Of a DNA stretch of 64,000 nucleotides, positions 36,274-44,516 are shown piece by piece. The stretch spans positions 62,001 to 126,000 of the forward strand of contig JBLIEU010000003.1 in assembly GCA_047633195.1 (NCBI GenBank), given 5' to 3'. Origin of the DNA: JAKVAV01 sp047633195. GTDB taxonomy: Bacteria > Bacteroidota > Bacteroidia > Flavobacteriales_D > Cryomorphaceae. Below the pieces are notes generated by a model. That model did no database searches. It worked only from the letters and a program-made list of their open reading frames with translations, and was not told the origin of the DNA. Every line of letters starts with the position of its first letter. Positions within the stretch are counted from its first letter, which is position 1. The position numbers were made by a program, and so were the translations under genes.

Positions 36274-37797
36274 TTAAATCTTGATCACTCGATTGGTTAC
36301 TGACTCCCGTAATTTTTGGTCGTAAGTCGTCATTATGACCATTCCAGGAAAATCGATCAAGGCATTGTTAAGTGCGGTAATACTTTCCAAGTCAAGGTGG
36401 TTGGTAGGCTCGTCGAGCATCAAAAGATTTGGGCCAGCAAGCATTGCTCTTGAAAGCATACAACGCACTTTTTCGCCTCCGCTGAGCACGCTGCACTTCT
36501 TCAAGGTCTCTTCACCCGAGAAGAGCATTTTACCCAAAAATCCTCTAACGTAGAGCTCGTCTTTATTGGTGGAGTAAACGCGCAACCAATCTATCAGGTT
36601 GTCATTGCTTTTGAAGTATTCATCATTGTGACCGGGCACATAGCCAGGACTGATGGTCAATCCCAGCTCAAAGTCGCCCGCATCTGGTTTCATTTGACCG
36701 CTGATGATTTCGTAAAAAGCAGTTGTTGCCAAGCTGTTTTTACTTTCCAGAGAGATTTTTTCTCCCTTTTGGATATTCAGATCGAAATTTTCAAAAAGCG
36801 GTTTCCCATCGATGTATTTCGTGAGTCCGCGTACGTGAAGAATTTGATCTCCCGCCTCACGATCGGAAGCGAAAATGATGGCTGGGTATTTTCTGTTGCT
36901 AGGCTTAATCGTGTCAACGTCGATTTTGTCCAAGAGCTTCTTACGACTGGTCGCTTGTTTCGATTTGGAAGCATTTGCGCTAAAGCGCGAAATGAATTCT
37001 TGAAGTTCTTTCTTTTTCTCCTCTGCCTTTTTGTTCTGATTTGATCGTTGGCGCAAAGCCAATTGACTACTCTCGTACCAGAACGTATAACTCCCCGTGT
37101 ACATGCTGATTTTACTGTAGTCAATATCGGCGATGTGCGTACACACCGTATCGAGGAAGTGACGGTCGTGAGAAACGACGATCACGGTATTTTTAAAATC
37201 GAGCAAGAAGTCCTCCAGCCAATTGATGGTTTGAGAGTCCAAGTCATTCGTCGGCTCATCGAGAATAAGCACATCGGGATTTCCGAAAAGAGCCTGTGCC
37301 AATAACACACGTACTTTTTGCTTTCCCGTAAGGTTTCTCATCTCCATGAAGTGGAGGTTCTCATCAATTCCAAGGCCTGATAGAAGAGAGGCGGCATCGC
37401 TTTCGGCATTCCATCCGTCCATCTCTGCAAAATCGGCTTCCAGTTCAGAGGCCTTCATTCCATCTTCTTCAGAGAAGTCAGGCTTTGCATAAATCAGCTC
37501 CTTTGCGTGTATGAGGTCCCAAAGCTCTTTGTGCCCCATCAAAACAGTGTGCAAAACCATGTTGCTGTCGTAGGTAGAGTGCTCCTGCCCGAGCACTGCC
37601 ATCCTCTTGCCTGACTCTAAGTGAACCGAGCCTGTGTTCGCATCGATATCACCCGAAAGGATTTTTAAGAAAGTAGATTTCCCTGCACCATTCGCTCCGA
37701 TTACTCCGTAGCAATTGTCTCCGTTAAACGAAATATTCACATCATCAAAGAGTATTCTTTTCCCGTATTGAAGACTTATATTCTGTACTTCCAGCAT
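36274..37797 (-). CDS. ABC-F family ATPase (YbiT-like)
   Basis: 507 aa without membrane segments: two ABC domains. First: Walker A GANGAGKST near 34-42, signature-like LTGKQKVRVLLAQ, Walker B VLILDEPTNDLD. A charged linker about 240-310 (KKAEEKKKELQEF) is the P-site tRNA interaction motif. Second domain: the Walker A position reads ESKNSLATT near 352-360 instead of GxxGxGKST, so it seems degenerate; signature LSGGEKVRCMLSRAML, Walker B LLMLDEPTNHLDL. ABC-F proteins act on ribosomes. The altered second Walker A is known in some YbiT-like members. A full single-gene unit. Confidence 0.88.
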   Translation of the reverse strand: MLEVQNISLQYGKRILFDDVNISFNGDNCYGVIGANGAGKSTFLKILSGDIDANTGSVHLESGKRMAVLGQEHSTYDSNMVLHTVLMGHKELWDLIHAKELIYAKPDFSEEDGMKASELEADFAEMDGWNAESDAASLLSGLGIDENLHFMEMRNLTGKQKVRVLLAQALFGNPDVLILDEPTNDLDSQTINWLEDFLLDFKNTVIVVSHDRHFLDTVCTHIADIDYSKISMYTGSYTFWYESSQLALRQRSNQNKKAEEKKKELQEFISRFSANASKSKQATSRKKLLDKIDVDTIKPSNRKYPAIIFASDREAGDQILHVRGLTKYIDGKPLFENFDLNIQKGEKISLESKNSLATTAFYEIISGQMKPDAGDFELGLTISPGYVPGHNDEYFKSNDNLIDWLRVYSTNKDELYVRGFLGKMLFSGEETLKKCSVLSGGEKVRCMLSRAMLAGPNLLMLDEPTNHLDLESITALNNALIDFPGMVIMTTYDQKLRESVTNRVIKI

Positions 37798-37912
37798 AGA
37801 CTATCATTTTAAAAGGGCCGCAAAGGTAACGATTTATCACTTCTTTTCGGTTTGGGCGGTCACTCAGAAATGGTTGAATGGCATTTGAGCTATTCAGATT
37901 TCCAACTAAGTT

Positions 37913-37920
37913 TAACTTTG
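37913..37920 (+). promoter_or_regulatory. -7 box of a Bacteroidota promoter
   Basis: TAACTTTG, an exact TAnnTTTG match, 19 nt before the ATG of the small lipoprotein gene. A TTTG at 37884-37887 is 25 nt upstream of it, a little far for a -33 element. Confidence 0.55.
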
Positions 37921-37939
37921 CGATAAATCAAATGAAATT

Positions 37940-38251
37940 ATGAAACGAATAGCGAAAATTATCCCTGCCTTTTTAATGCTTTTTCTTTTTGCTGCTTGCG
38001 AGAGCACAGACGCCGTAGAGTCCGGAACCTACTCGGGAACCGTCGATGAAGTAGAGGCAGATAAAACAGAGATTTACGTGAAAACGGATGATGGAAAAAC
38101 CCTTGAACTTTATTTTACCGATGAAACTTCATTGACTGCAGCTGGCGAAGAGGTTGATTTTTCGATGCTCGAAGAAGGTATGTCAGTAGAAGTGGAAGTA
38201 GAAAAAGTGGGTAAGCGTCTCGACCCGATTTCCGTTAAGATTATGGAATAA
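37940..38251 (+). CDS. Small lipoprotein, beta-barrel-like
   Basis: 103 aa. Lipoprotein signal ending LFAAC (Cys20). The mature part is a short beta-rich domain of OB-like appearance: SGTVDEVEADKTEIYVKTDDG, LELYFTDETSL, DFSMLEEGMSVEVEVEKVG, similar to small DUF-type exported proteins that follow the pattern of DUF5666. Only 1 bp separates it from the DUF2231 gene, so they form an operon. Function unknown. Confidence 0.82.
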   Translation: MKRIAKIIPAFLMLFLFAACESTDAVESGTYSGTVDEVEADKTEIYVKTDDGKTLELYFTDETSLTAAGEEVDFSMLEEGMSVEVEVEKVGKRLDPISVKIME

Positions 38252-38252
38252 T

Positions 38253-38729
38253 ATGGATCAACTCCCTGATTTTTGGCGCACGGAAGTGTTTCACCCACTT
38301 TCCGTTCATCTTCCTATCGCTCTACTTTTGGTAGCAACTTTTTTTAAAATAGTATCGCTTTGGAAAAGTGGAGAGACCTGGAGCAAAGGAGGGAGTATTC
38401 TCTTGTTTATTGGTGTGGTAGGTGCTTGGATTAGCGTGTATACAGGCAATCTCGCCGACGGGATTGTTTCACGCAATCTTTGCGACCCCACCGTTTTGAA
38501 AGACCATGAAAATTCATCTCTCATCATGGCATGGCTTTTTACAATCGCTGTTTTGTTGGAGGCGGCTTACAGCTTTTTACGAAGGGGGTGGCTTAACCAT
38601 TTGGTCGTTGCCTTAATGATTGCGGGGTCGGGATTTCTAGTCTACACAGGTCACCTCGGCGCTACCTTGGTTTATCAGCAAGCGGCGGGGGTTTATGTGC
38701 CTTCCGATGATTGCGAAGAGTTTGAGTAG
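38253..38729 (+). CDS. DUF2231 membrane protein
   Basis: 158 aa with four membrane helices. The start region FHPLSVHLPIALLLVATFFKI is the family hallmark (conserved FHPxxVHxPIAL), and HEN in the loop near 85 plus GHLGATLVYQQAAGV near the end are typical. Related proteins often sit with heme or copper proteins; conserved histidines could bind heme. Role unproven. Operon with the preceding lipoprotein. Confidence 0.88.
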   Translation: MDQLPDFWRTEVFHPLSVHLPIALLLVATFFKIVSLWKSGETWSKGGSILLFIGVVGAWISVYTGNLADGIVSRNLCDPTVLKDHENSSLIMAWLFTIAVLLEAAYSFLRRGWLNHLVVALMIAGSGFLVYTGHLGATLVYQQAAGVYVPSDDCEEFE

Positions 38730-38734
38730 AATTT

Positions 38735-39016
38735 CTATCTCATCACATCTTGAATAGTAGCATCTTTTTCAAATTCACTTCTTGCGTAAGGGCACAACGG
38801 CATGATTTTGAAATCTTCGTCTCTCGCTTTTTGGACTAGAGCATTCAGCAATTGTCGGCCGAGTTGCTGACCTCGATAGTTCTCGTTTACGTCGGTATGA
38901 TCGATGATGATTAGCTGTTTTGATGCGATAGAGTATGTCATTTCAGCAGCTGTTTTCCCTTCATCTTCTAGATAGGCTGAGCCTTTCGTTTCTCCTTGTT
39001 CTATTTTGAGTTCCAT
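38735..39016 (-). CDS. GNAT-like N-acetyltransferase (YjdJ type)
   Basis: 93 aa, the short form of the acetyltransferase fold. AEMTYSIASKQLIIIDHTDV leads into NENYRGQQLGRQLLNALV, where the R-G-Q-x-L-G-x-x-L stretch is the acetyl-CoA pyrophosphate loop; LCPYARSEFEKD is the conserved end of this subfamily. Substrate unknown. Convergent with the DUF2231 gene, only 5 bp apart. Confidence 0.88.
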   Translation of the reverse strand: MELKIEQGETKGSAYLEDEGKTAAEMTYSIASKQLIIIDHTDVNENYRGQQLGRQLLNALVQKARDEDFKIMPLCPYARSEFEKDATIQDVMR

Positions 39017-39047
39017 TTTTTTTTCACAAAATAGTCAGGATGCTCAA

Positions 39048-39076
39048 ACAAAAAAAGCACATCGGCAAATGTGCTT
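39048..39076 (-). terminator. Terminator on the minus strand
   Basis: AAGCACAT (39055-39062) and ATGTGCTT (39069-39076) with a 6-nt loop, followed in minus-strand sense by a T run. It lies 25 bp beyond repeat copy A, so it could end a minus-strand transcript through that repeat. Confidence 0.75.
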
Positions 39077-39100
39077 GAATAAAGACCTTTATAATAATTA

Positions 39101-39246
39101 GAGTTTGTCCAGTTAGGCGAGTGGCTGATCTAGGGAGTTCATTAGTAAGGACCGTGCAGCTTTAAAAACCAAGGAATTGACTCTTGTCAATTACTTTTTT
39201 TAAAACAAGTGCAACGCAGATAATGGACTCTACAGGCAGACAACTA
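39101..39246. repeat. Dispersed intergenic repeat, copy A
   Basis: About 146 bp, alignable without large gaps to copy C (57735-57880) and in part to copy B (40614-40811). Shared blocks include GAGTGGCTGA, AGTTCATTA, TAAAAACCAAGGA, TTGACTCTTGTCAA, AACGCAG and TAATGGAC. The ends can pair: GTTTGTCCA at the left with TGGAC...GGCAGAC at the right. The centre has a 7-bp hairpin (AATTGAC/GTCAATT). Its right end abuts the stop codon of a small minus-strand frame at 39247. Confidence 0.85.
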
Positions 39247-39405
39247 TTATCGCTTTACGCGATCCTTCGAAAGACGATCTACTATTTCCTTTTTTAGAGA
39301 TGGGGAAACCGACAACGCCAGTCCTACAAGCGTCTTATATTTGTCACCTAAAATTGCTTTCTCAATGAAAGGGATCATAAATTGGGTGATCGGATTTCTC
39401 AGCAT
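39247..39405 (-). CDS. Small hypothetical protein
   Basis: 52 aa from ATG 39405, with in-frame codons open a little further upstream. MLRNPITQFMIPFIEKAILG is followed by KYKTLVGLALSVSPSLKKEI and a basic end (DRLSKDRVKR). Codon choice looks like that of neighbours. No family recognised. It could be a small gene or the 3' fragment of a larger one. Repeat copy A begins right after its stop, as at the two other repeat copies behind clear genes, which supports it being a real 3' gene end. Confidence 0.4.
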   Translation of the reverse strand: MLRNPITQFMIPFIEKAILGDKYKTLVGLALSVSPSLKKEIVDRLSKDRVKR

Positions 39406-39785
39406 CTTACCATGTTCAGTTTCACAAAATAAAACGACAAGTTAGGACTTTTGTTTTGCGCTTTACCAAGTTGATTGATAAAGAATGCGAAGATTACGCT
39501 TTGTGAACAAGAAGTTCGTCCCAAACCCAAACCCAAACCCAAACTTCAAACTAAAAACGGCAACCATTCCGATGCGCTTGGAATTTGGTGTTGATTAATT
39601 GAAGACTGACTAAAGAACCTTAAAGTTTTGGAAACTGAAATTACTTTAGCAGGTCTACCCCATTTTGGTCGCTCCTATAATTATTGTTGCGGGATTGGTC
39701 TTGTGCTTCTTTCCACCTATTCAGCAAAATGGAGAATGAGCCCAAATCGAAACTTGGCTAAGTCTTACCGATAATCTGCAAGTCT
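39406..39785. other. Intergenic region with simple repeat and possible remnant
   Basis: 380 bp without a supported gene. It contains the CCCAAA array. A plus-strand stretch at 39653-39739 encodes YPILVAPIIIVAGLVLCFF, a membrane-helix-like peptide, but has a stop just before it and no start; it may be the end of a lost gene. Confidence 0.4.
39520..39543 (+). repeat. CCCAAA hexamer array (4 units)
   Basis: Four perfect tandem CCCAAA units in non-coding DNA. Copy number could vary between strains. No promoter elements flank it clearly. Confidence 0.85.
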
Positions 39786-40553
39786 CTATTTCTTTTGTCT
39801 CTTTGAGTCAAAGTAGGTAGTCCGTCCTCCCACTTTTATGATGGACAAAGGCGGGTTTTGACGTTTCTCAGTTCGGTCGAACAGTAGGTAGCGTTCAGGA
39901 TAAGTCTGGTATTGGGCTTTGTGTTCTATGGCCATATTGAAGACATCTTGCATCACTCCATAAATTTCTTCGAATACTTTTTCTGATACCTGAGAGGCAT
40001 CTTTTTCGGGATGGATCCCACACTGAAACAGTATTTCATCGGCATAGATGTTCCCGATTCCTGCCACATTTTTTTGATCCATTAGCCTCGACTTAATAGG
40101 GCCTTTTGTCTTCCCGAATATTTTAAGAAAGTCTTCCTTCGAAATAGTCAGCGCATCTTCTCCGAAGTTCTTTTCACTAAAAAAGGAATGAACATTGTCC
40201 GTTAATCCGACTCGACCAAATTTTCTGGGATTCACCCAAGCCATAAAACCATCTTCCAATTCAAAACTCACCCGAGTCCCTTTTGGCCTTTCCTCCTTTC
40301 GATCGTAGGTCTTTAAGTAGCCCGTCATTCCGAAATGCAGGGTGAGGAACAAGTCTTTTTTGGTCGTAGTTCCATAGACGTATTTCCCCCTGCGACCTAG
40401 CGCAACGATTTCTTCGTTATACAGGTTTTTGAATGCTTCGGGTTCCACAGAAACTACGCGTGGATCGTCGATTTCAATCTTGAGAATTTTACGGTTTAGA
40501 AAGTGCTTTTCACCGTATCGTTTGAACATTTCTACTTCGGGAAGTTCGGGCAT
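39786..40553 (-). CDS. Formamidopyrimidine-DNA glycosylase family protein with zincless finger
   Basis: 255 aa. Begins MPELPEVE, in which Pro1 is the Schiff-base nucleophile and Glu2 the acid of Fpg/Nei enzymes. Lys57-type region GRRGKYV, HFGMTG and the helix-two-turn-helix NVAGIGNIYADEILFQCGI are present. These enzymes excise oxidised bases such as 8-oxoguanine and cut the strand. Canonical Fpg ends in a four-cysteine zinc finger; here the last 30 residues keep the finger's IKVGGRTTYF core but have no cysteines, so it is a zincless finger as in eukaryotic NEIL1 and some bacterial relatives. Substrate range may differ from MutM. Confidence 0.88.
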   Translation of the reverse strand: MPELPEVEMFKRYGEKHFLNRKILKIEIDDPRVVSVEPEAFKNLYNEEIVALGRRGKYVYGTTTKKDLFLTLHFGMTGYLKTYDRKEERPKGTRVSFELEDGFMAWVNPRKFGRVGLTDNVHSFFSEKNFGEDALTISKEDFLKIFGKTKGPIKSRLMDQKNVAGIGNIYADEILFQCGIHPEKDASQVSEKVFEEIYGVMQDVFNMAIEHKAQYQTYPERYLLFDRTEKRQNPPLSIIKVGGRTTYFDSKRQKK

Positions 40554-40613
40554 GTATGTGCAGTTTGATTTTCTAACAGGTTCTCTATTGTCCTTGTTTA
40601 AAAGATTTCCACG

Positions 40614-40811
40614 GAGTCAAACTTTCTAGGAAGTCGAGTGGCTGAGCTAGAGGGTTCATTAGAAAGGTGTATGAAGCTTCCAAAATAAGGGAGTTAGAAA
40701 ATGTCAATGCGATGTCCTAAGTCGCGTCGAAGGAACTGTTCTTAAAACAAGTCCCTAGACCAAGCCACAGGCATGGTTCAACGCCTATAATCGACTGTAT
40801 GGATAGACACT
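40614..40811. repeat. Dispersed intergenic repeat, copy B (divergent)
   Basis: Shares AGTCGAGTGGCTGAGCTAGA, GTTCATTA, AAGG, GGAGTT, GTCAAT and the right end ATAGACACTA with copies A and C, but is longer by about 50 bp and its middle has diverged. Lies between xseB (its right end is next to the xseB stop) and the Fpg-family gene, on the 3' side of xseB. Confidence 0.7.
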
Positions 40812-40813
40812 AT

Positions 40814-41011
40814 TTAGTCTTCTAAATCCTTGAGAATACTCTGAACGTCCTTTTCGGTATTGTCGAGAACCGCCCGGCAATTTTTAATTAGAACCGCTGC
40901 TCTTTTCACTTTTGTGCTGAGTTCATCAACAGAGATGCTCTCATCTTCGATGTCGTTTATGATCTCCTCCAGTTCTAGCAATTGATCTTCGTAAGAGTTT
41001 TGTTTAGTCAT
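40814..41011 (-). CDS. xseB: Exodeoxyribonuclease VII small subunit
   Basis: 65 aa, typical length. YEDQLLELEEIINDIEDESISVDELSTKVKRAAVLIKNC is the family's two-helix pattern (only partly quoted domains: the E-x-x-x-I-I-x-x-I core near 12-20). It binds the large subunit to make the nuclease that degrades single-stranded DNA into oligonucleotides. Starts 2 bp after the xseA stop. Confidence 0.93.
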   Translation of the reverse strand: MTKQNSYEDQLLELEEIINDIEDESISVDELSTKVKRAAVLIKNCRAVLDNTEKDVQSILKDLED

Positions 41012-41013
41012 CT

Positions 41014-42411
41014 CTATGTTTTGTTTACTGTTGAGTTGAATTCACCCTTCGCCAGTCTGGTTATTACTTTATCTCCGTCCTTTAAATCAGTCGTCGATAT
41101 TACTGCTTTTCCATTCTTCAGCGTAATGCTGTATCCTCTTCTCAAAACGTTTTGTGGATCAAGAAGTCTTAGTTTGTCTTTTAGATGAGCCAATTTATTG
41201 ATCCTGTCCGCACAATATCGGGGCGCAGAATTGTGCAATAATTCTGAAGCTGTCAAAACGCTTTCCTTTTTCTTGCGAAGAAGGTTTTCGACTGAATGGT
41301 TTAGTTTAATGGGGATGCGGAATGCCAATCTTTTGTTTTCCTCGGTCAACCCCGATTTTACCGCCTGTTCTAGCTTTCTACCTGTTTGTTTGAGCTTGCT
41401 ATGGGAATCTATAAGAGCTCCCTTCGATTTTCTATTCAATTCTTCCGTCATGCCATCTAAGCGACTTTTCAAAAGAGGTAGTACTTGTTTATTCACACGC
41501 TTTATCAGACTGGCAGCGCGAGCAAGACGTTGCTCGAAATCGACGTAACCATCAATAACAAACTGAGCCAAAGCCGTCGGTGTGATTAAGTTTTGGTGAC
41601 CACACATTTCTACCACAGTTAAATTGGTGCTGTGGCCTATGCCCGTTAGTACTGGAATAGGAAAGGCTGCCACGGTTTTTGCCAAGTCGAAACTGTCGTA
41701 ACAATCCATTCCAATGTCGCCTCCGCCTCCACGGATAATTGCGACAGCATCAAACTGTTCGTGAAGCAATGAAATCTTTTGCAGTGCTTTCGTGATGCTA
41801 ATCACCGCTGCATCACCTTGCAATTTTGCGGGGAAGAGTTTTCGTTCAATCTGATTGGCGTATTTACTTTCTTCGATGGTCTGTGAAAAATCTCTCCACC
41901 CTTTGCTCGTTTCGACAGAGATGATTGCCAAACTTCCAATGAGTTTTGGGAGAGGCTTTTCTTTGTTAAGGCTGAAAGTTTTTTCGGCTTTAAGGCGTTG
42001 AATAGCTTCTGCTCGCAGTCGGGCCATTTCACCCAAAGTGAAAGAAGCATCTATATCTGATATGTATAGAGAAAGGCCATACTTAGGATCATAACTTACA
42101 CGGCAGAGCAATAAAACTTCCATCCCGTCAGATAGAGGTTTTCCTGTATGATTTCGGAAGTTTTCATCGATTTCTTTGTAGGCGTTTCTAAAAAGAAAAC
42201 CGCGTATTTCAGAAACGATTTTTCCGTTTTTTTTTTCGACGAGTTCGGGATAGCAATGTCCGCTTTGAGGGTAGTAATTCAGTTTATTGATCTCAGCTTT
42301 AATCCAGTAAGCTGTTTGGTACGTTTTTTCAATTTGGAGCTTTATGTTTTGGGTAAGCTCCAATAAACTATGCGCTTTACGGATTTCTTTTCGGCTTTGA
42401 GTTTGCGACAT
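41014..42411 (-). CDS. xseA: Exodeoxyribonuclease VII large subunit
   Basis: 465 aa. N-terminal OB-fold (about 15-115, WIKAEINKLNYYPQSGHCY, LLCRVSYDPKYGLSLYISDI), then the catalytic domain with AIISVETSKGWRDF, AIIRGGGGDIGMDCYDSFDL and PVLTGIGHSTNLTVVEMCGH, and a long coiled-coil region from about 290. This domain order is standard. It degrades single-stranded DNA in mismatch repair and recombination. In an operon with xseB downstream and a response regulator gene only 3 bp upstream. Confidence 0.95.
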   Translation of the reverse strand: MSQTQSRKEIRKAHSLLELTQNIKLQIEKTYQTAYWIKAEINKLNYYPQSGHCYPELVEKKNGKIVSEIRGFLFRNAYKEIDENFRNHTGKPLSDGMEVLLLCRVSYDPKYGLSLYISDIDASFTLGEMARLRAEAIQRLKAEKTFSLNKEKPLPKLIGSLAIISVETSKGWRDFSQTIEESKYANQIERKLFPAKLQGDAAVISITKALQKISLLHEQFDAVAIIRGGGGDIGMDCYDSFDLAKTVAAFPIPVLTGIGHSTNLTVVEMCGHQNLITPTALAQFVIDGYVDFEQRLARAASLIKRVNKQVLPLLKSRLDGMTEELNRKSKGALIDSHSKLKQTGRKLEQAVKSGLTEENKRLAFRIPIKLNHSVENLLRKKKESVLTASELLHNSAPRYCADRINKLAHLKDKLRLLDPQNVLRRGYSITLKNGKAVISTTDLKDGDKVITRLAKGEFNSTVNKT

Positions 42412-42414
42412 TTT

Positions 42415-42798
42415 TTACTTCAATCCTTCCAGTATGTGCCCATTTACTGGTTTAGTGATCAGCTCTATTACCATTGAGTGCATACGCGCCTTGGCCTCAT
42501 CTTCTGTGTTGAATGCAGCAGAAAGCAGAATGATATGGTTCTTTTCTTGGATGCATGGATCGATATCAATGTAGGTGTTCATAAACGCCCAAGCGTCGAT
42601 GTCAGGCATTTGCACATCGAGAAATATGTAATCAGGAATCCCTTGATTCCAATCATATTCAGCTCTAAAGAACTCCAGCGCTTCTTTAGGTTTCTCAAAC
42701 GAGCTTATTTGCTTGGCAAAGTCGTTTTTTCTCATTATAGTTTCTGTAACCAAAATTGAGATGGGATCGTCATCTATGATGATAACATGTTTAACCAT
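42415..42798 (-). CDS. Single-domain response regulator
   Basis: 127 aa, receiver domain only. Acidic pocket IIDDDP at 8-12, phosphoacceptor Asp61 in FLDVQMP, Ser93 in ILLSAA, and Lys116 in ITKPV: all functional residues present. CheY-like, with no output domain; acts by protein binding or in a phosphorelay. No histidine kinase nearby. Its gene is directly upstream of xseA in the same operon, an unusual partner. Confidence 0.93.
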   Translation of the reverse strand: MVKHVIIIDDDPISILVTETIMRKNDFAKQISSFEKPKEALEFFRAEYDWNQGIPDYIFLDVQMPDIDAWAFMNTYIDIDPCIQEKNHIILLSAAFNTEDEAKARMHSMVIELITKPVNGHILEGLK

Positions 42799-42885
42799 AA
42801 AAAGGAAGGGTTGTCTATTTTAAATAAAGCAAATTTAGTTTTTTTTGATGTCATTCATCAGGTTTAAGACACTCGAACAAACCTT

Positions 42886-42893
42886 TATATTTG
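42886..42893 (+). promoter_or_regulatory. -7 box of the Crp/Fnr regulator promoter
   Basis: TATATTTG, an exact TAnnTTTG match, 22 nt before the ATG. A TTTAAG at 42863-42868 may be a weak -33 element at suitable distance. Confidence 0.55.
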
Positions 42894-42915
42894 TATCTCC
42901 TGTCACTATCGAACT

Positions 42916-43569
42916 ATGATCACAATTGAGAACTTATTAACAGCACGCTTCGATCATTTAGAGCCTGAATTGAAAGAAGAAATCTTAGCGATCGCTTCAG
43001 AGAAAGAAGTTGAGGCGGGTACTACATTGCTCAAAGCTGGAAACACAATCAACAGCACTATGCTGGTACTTGATGGTAGGCTGAAGGTATATCGTGAAGA
43101 CAACGATGGGAATGAATTCTTGATTTATTTTTTAGAATCAGGGAGTGCCTGTGCCATGTCCATCATGTGTGCGGCAATGGATGAGAAAAGCCAAATAACG
43201 GTGGTCGCTGAGACTGACGTCACATTGCTCTCGATACCTTTTGAGGCCACCAGAAAGTGGTTGAATAGTTACCCGTCTTGGGACGAATTTGTACTAAGAA
43301 CTTATCGATCCAAGATGGAGGAGTTACTTCAGGTTTTGGACAACATCGCTTTCAGAAGTATGGATGAAAGACTCGTGTTTTACTTAAAGCGCATGGTTGA
43401 GGGGGGAAGCGATAAATTGCACATATCCCATCAGGAGATTGCCCGAGATCTCAATTCTGCGCGCGAAGTAATTTCTAGATTGCTGAAAAAGCTCGAACAA
43501 AGAGGGGCTATTGAACTTCATCGAAATGAAATTCGAGTGTTAGATTTTGACTTCATGACCAAAGTGTGA
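42916..43569 (+). CDS. Crp/Fnr family transcriptional regulator
   Basis: 217 aa. N-terminal cyclic-nucleotide-binding-like beta roll (about 15-125: TTLLKAGNTINSTMLVLDGRLKVYR, FYFLESGSACAMSIMCAAM) and C-terminal winged helix (about 150-215: LHISHQEIARDLNSAREVISRLLKKLEQRG). Cysteines in GSACAMSIMCA could sense redox or persulfide; there is no N-terminal FNR-type iron-sulfur Cys cluster. It is the first gene of a sulfur-related cluster and probably controls it. Similar regulators precede rhodanese/TauE genes in other Bacteroidota. Confidence 0.9.
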   Translation: MITIENLLTARFDHLEPELKEEILAIASEKEVEAGTTLLKAGNTINSTMLVLDGRLKVYREDNDGNEFLIYFLESGSACAMSIMCAAMDEKSQITVVAETDVTLLSIPFEATRKWLNSYPSWDEFVLRTYRSKMEELLQVLDNIAFRSMDERLVFYLKRMVEGGSDKLHISHQEIARDLNSAREVISRLLKKLEQRGAIELHRNEIRVLDFDFMTKV

Positions 43570-43633
43570 CGCGAATCACATCAGGAACTTTTCTTTCTAC
43601 CGACTTTTATGCACTGAACGAGCACTACAAGGC

Positions 43634-44443
43634 ATGATTGAAATAGTTGGATATATCGGGGCATTGTTGATTGGCCTCTCGCTAGGCCTCATTGGTGGTG
43701 GAGGTTCTATCCTTACTGTTCCAGTTTTAGCTTACCTGTTCGGATTTAGCCCTGTAATGGCCACTGCTTATTCACTTTTTGTAGTGGGCACAACGTCGCT
43801 GGCAGGGAGTTTTTCTTTTTACAAGCGCGGATTGGTAAGTTTAAAAACGGCTGTCGTTTTTGGAATTCCTGCGATGGCTATTGTCTATGCGACCAGAGCT
43901 TTTATTGTCCCTGCTATCCCTGATTCCATCGCAACTATAGGTGACTTCGAAGTCACCAAGGGTATTCTCATTATGGTGCTCTTCGCGGTTTTGATGATTT
44001 TCGCATCGTTTACTATGGTCATGGGGAGAAAAAAGGTGGCTCCAGATGTTGGTGTTGACAAACCGCAGAAGCAAAAATTCAACTACCCAGGCATTTTGGT
44101 GGAAGGCGTAGTAGTGGGATTTCTTACAGGACTGGTTGGTGCAGGTGGTGGTTTCCTTATTATTCCCGCACTCGTGATTTTCTCCAAGCTGGATATGAAA
44201 ATGGCCGTAGGGACGTCACTCCTCATTATTGCCGCTAAAAGCTTGTTTGGCTTTCTGGGTGATATCGGGAACTACGATATCGAATGGGGCTTTTTACTTT
44301 TGTTTACTGGTATTTCAATTGTTGGAATACTCATAGGTAGCGCACTCTCTAAGAAAATTGATGGCGATAAATTGAAAAAAGGATTTGGGTATTTTGTTCT
44401 AGTGATGGGACTCTATATTCTGATTAAGGAGTTGTTTTTTTAA
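43634..44443 (+). CDS. TauE/SafE family sulfite/anion exporter
   Basis: 269 aa, about eight membrane helices in two similar halves. Half one starts GALLIGLSLGLIGGGGSILTVPVLAYLF; half two VEGVVVGFLTGLVGAGGGFLIIPALVIF. These duplicated G-x-x-G-G-G motifs are typical of TauE/SafE. Family members export sulfite, sulfoacetate or similar anions. Position between the regulator and persulfide dioxygenase suggests it removes sulfite made by persulfide oxidation. Confidence 0.92.
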   Translation: MIEIVGYIGALLIGLSLGLIGGGGSILTVPVLAYLFGFSPVMATAYSLFVVGTTSLAGSFSFYKRGLVSLKTAVVFGIPAMAIVYATRAFIVPAIPDSIATIGDFEVTKGILIMVLFAVLMIFASFTMVMGRKKVAPDVGVDKPQKQKFNYPGILVEGVVVGFLTGLVGAGGGFLIIPALVIFSKLDMKMAVGTSLLIIAAKSLFGFLGDIGNYDIEWGFLLLFTGISIVGILIGSALSKKIDGDKLKKGFGYFVLVMGLYILIKELFF

Positions 44444-44516
44444 TGTAAAGTAGGCAACAGACACATTGATCGAGAAGTGAGAATTTTGTAGTTATTACTA
44501 AATCAAAAATTGTAAA

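Noticed and set aside
39520..39543. CRISPR-like interpretation of the CCCAAA array
   Set aside because: Units are contiguous hexamers without spacers; simple sequence repeat.
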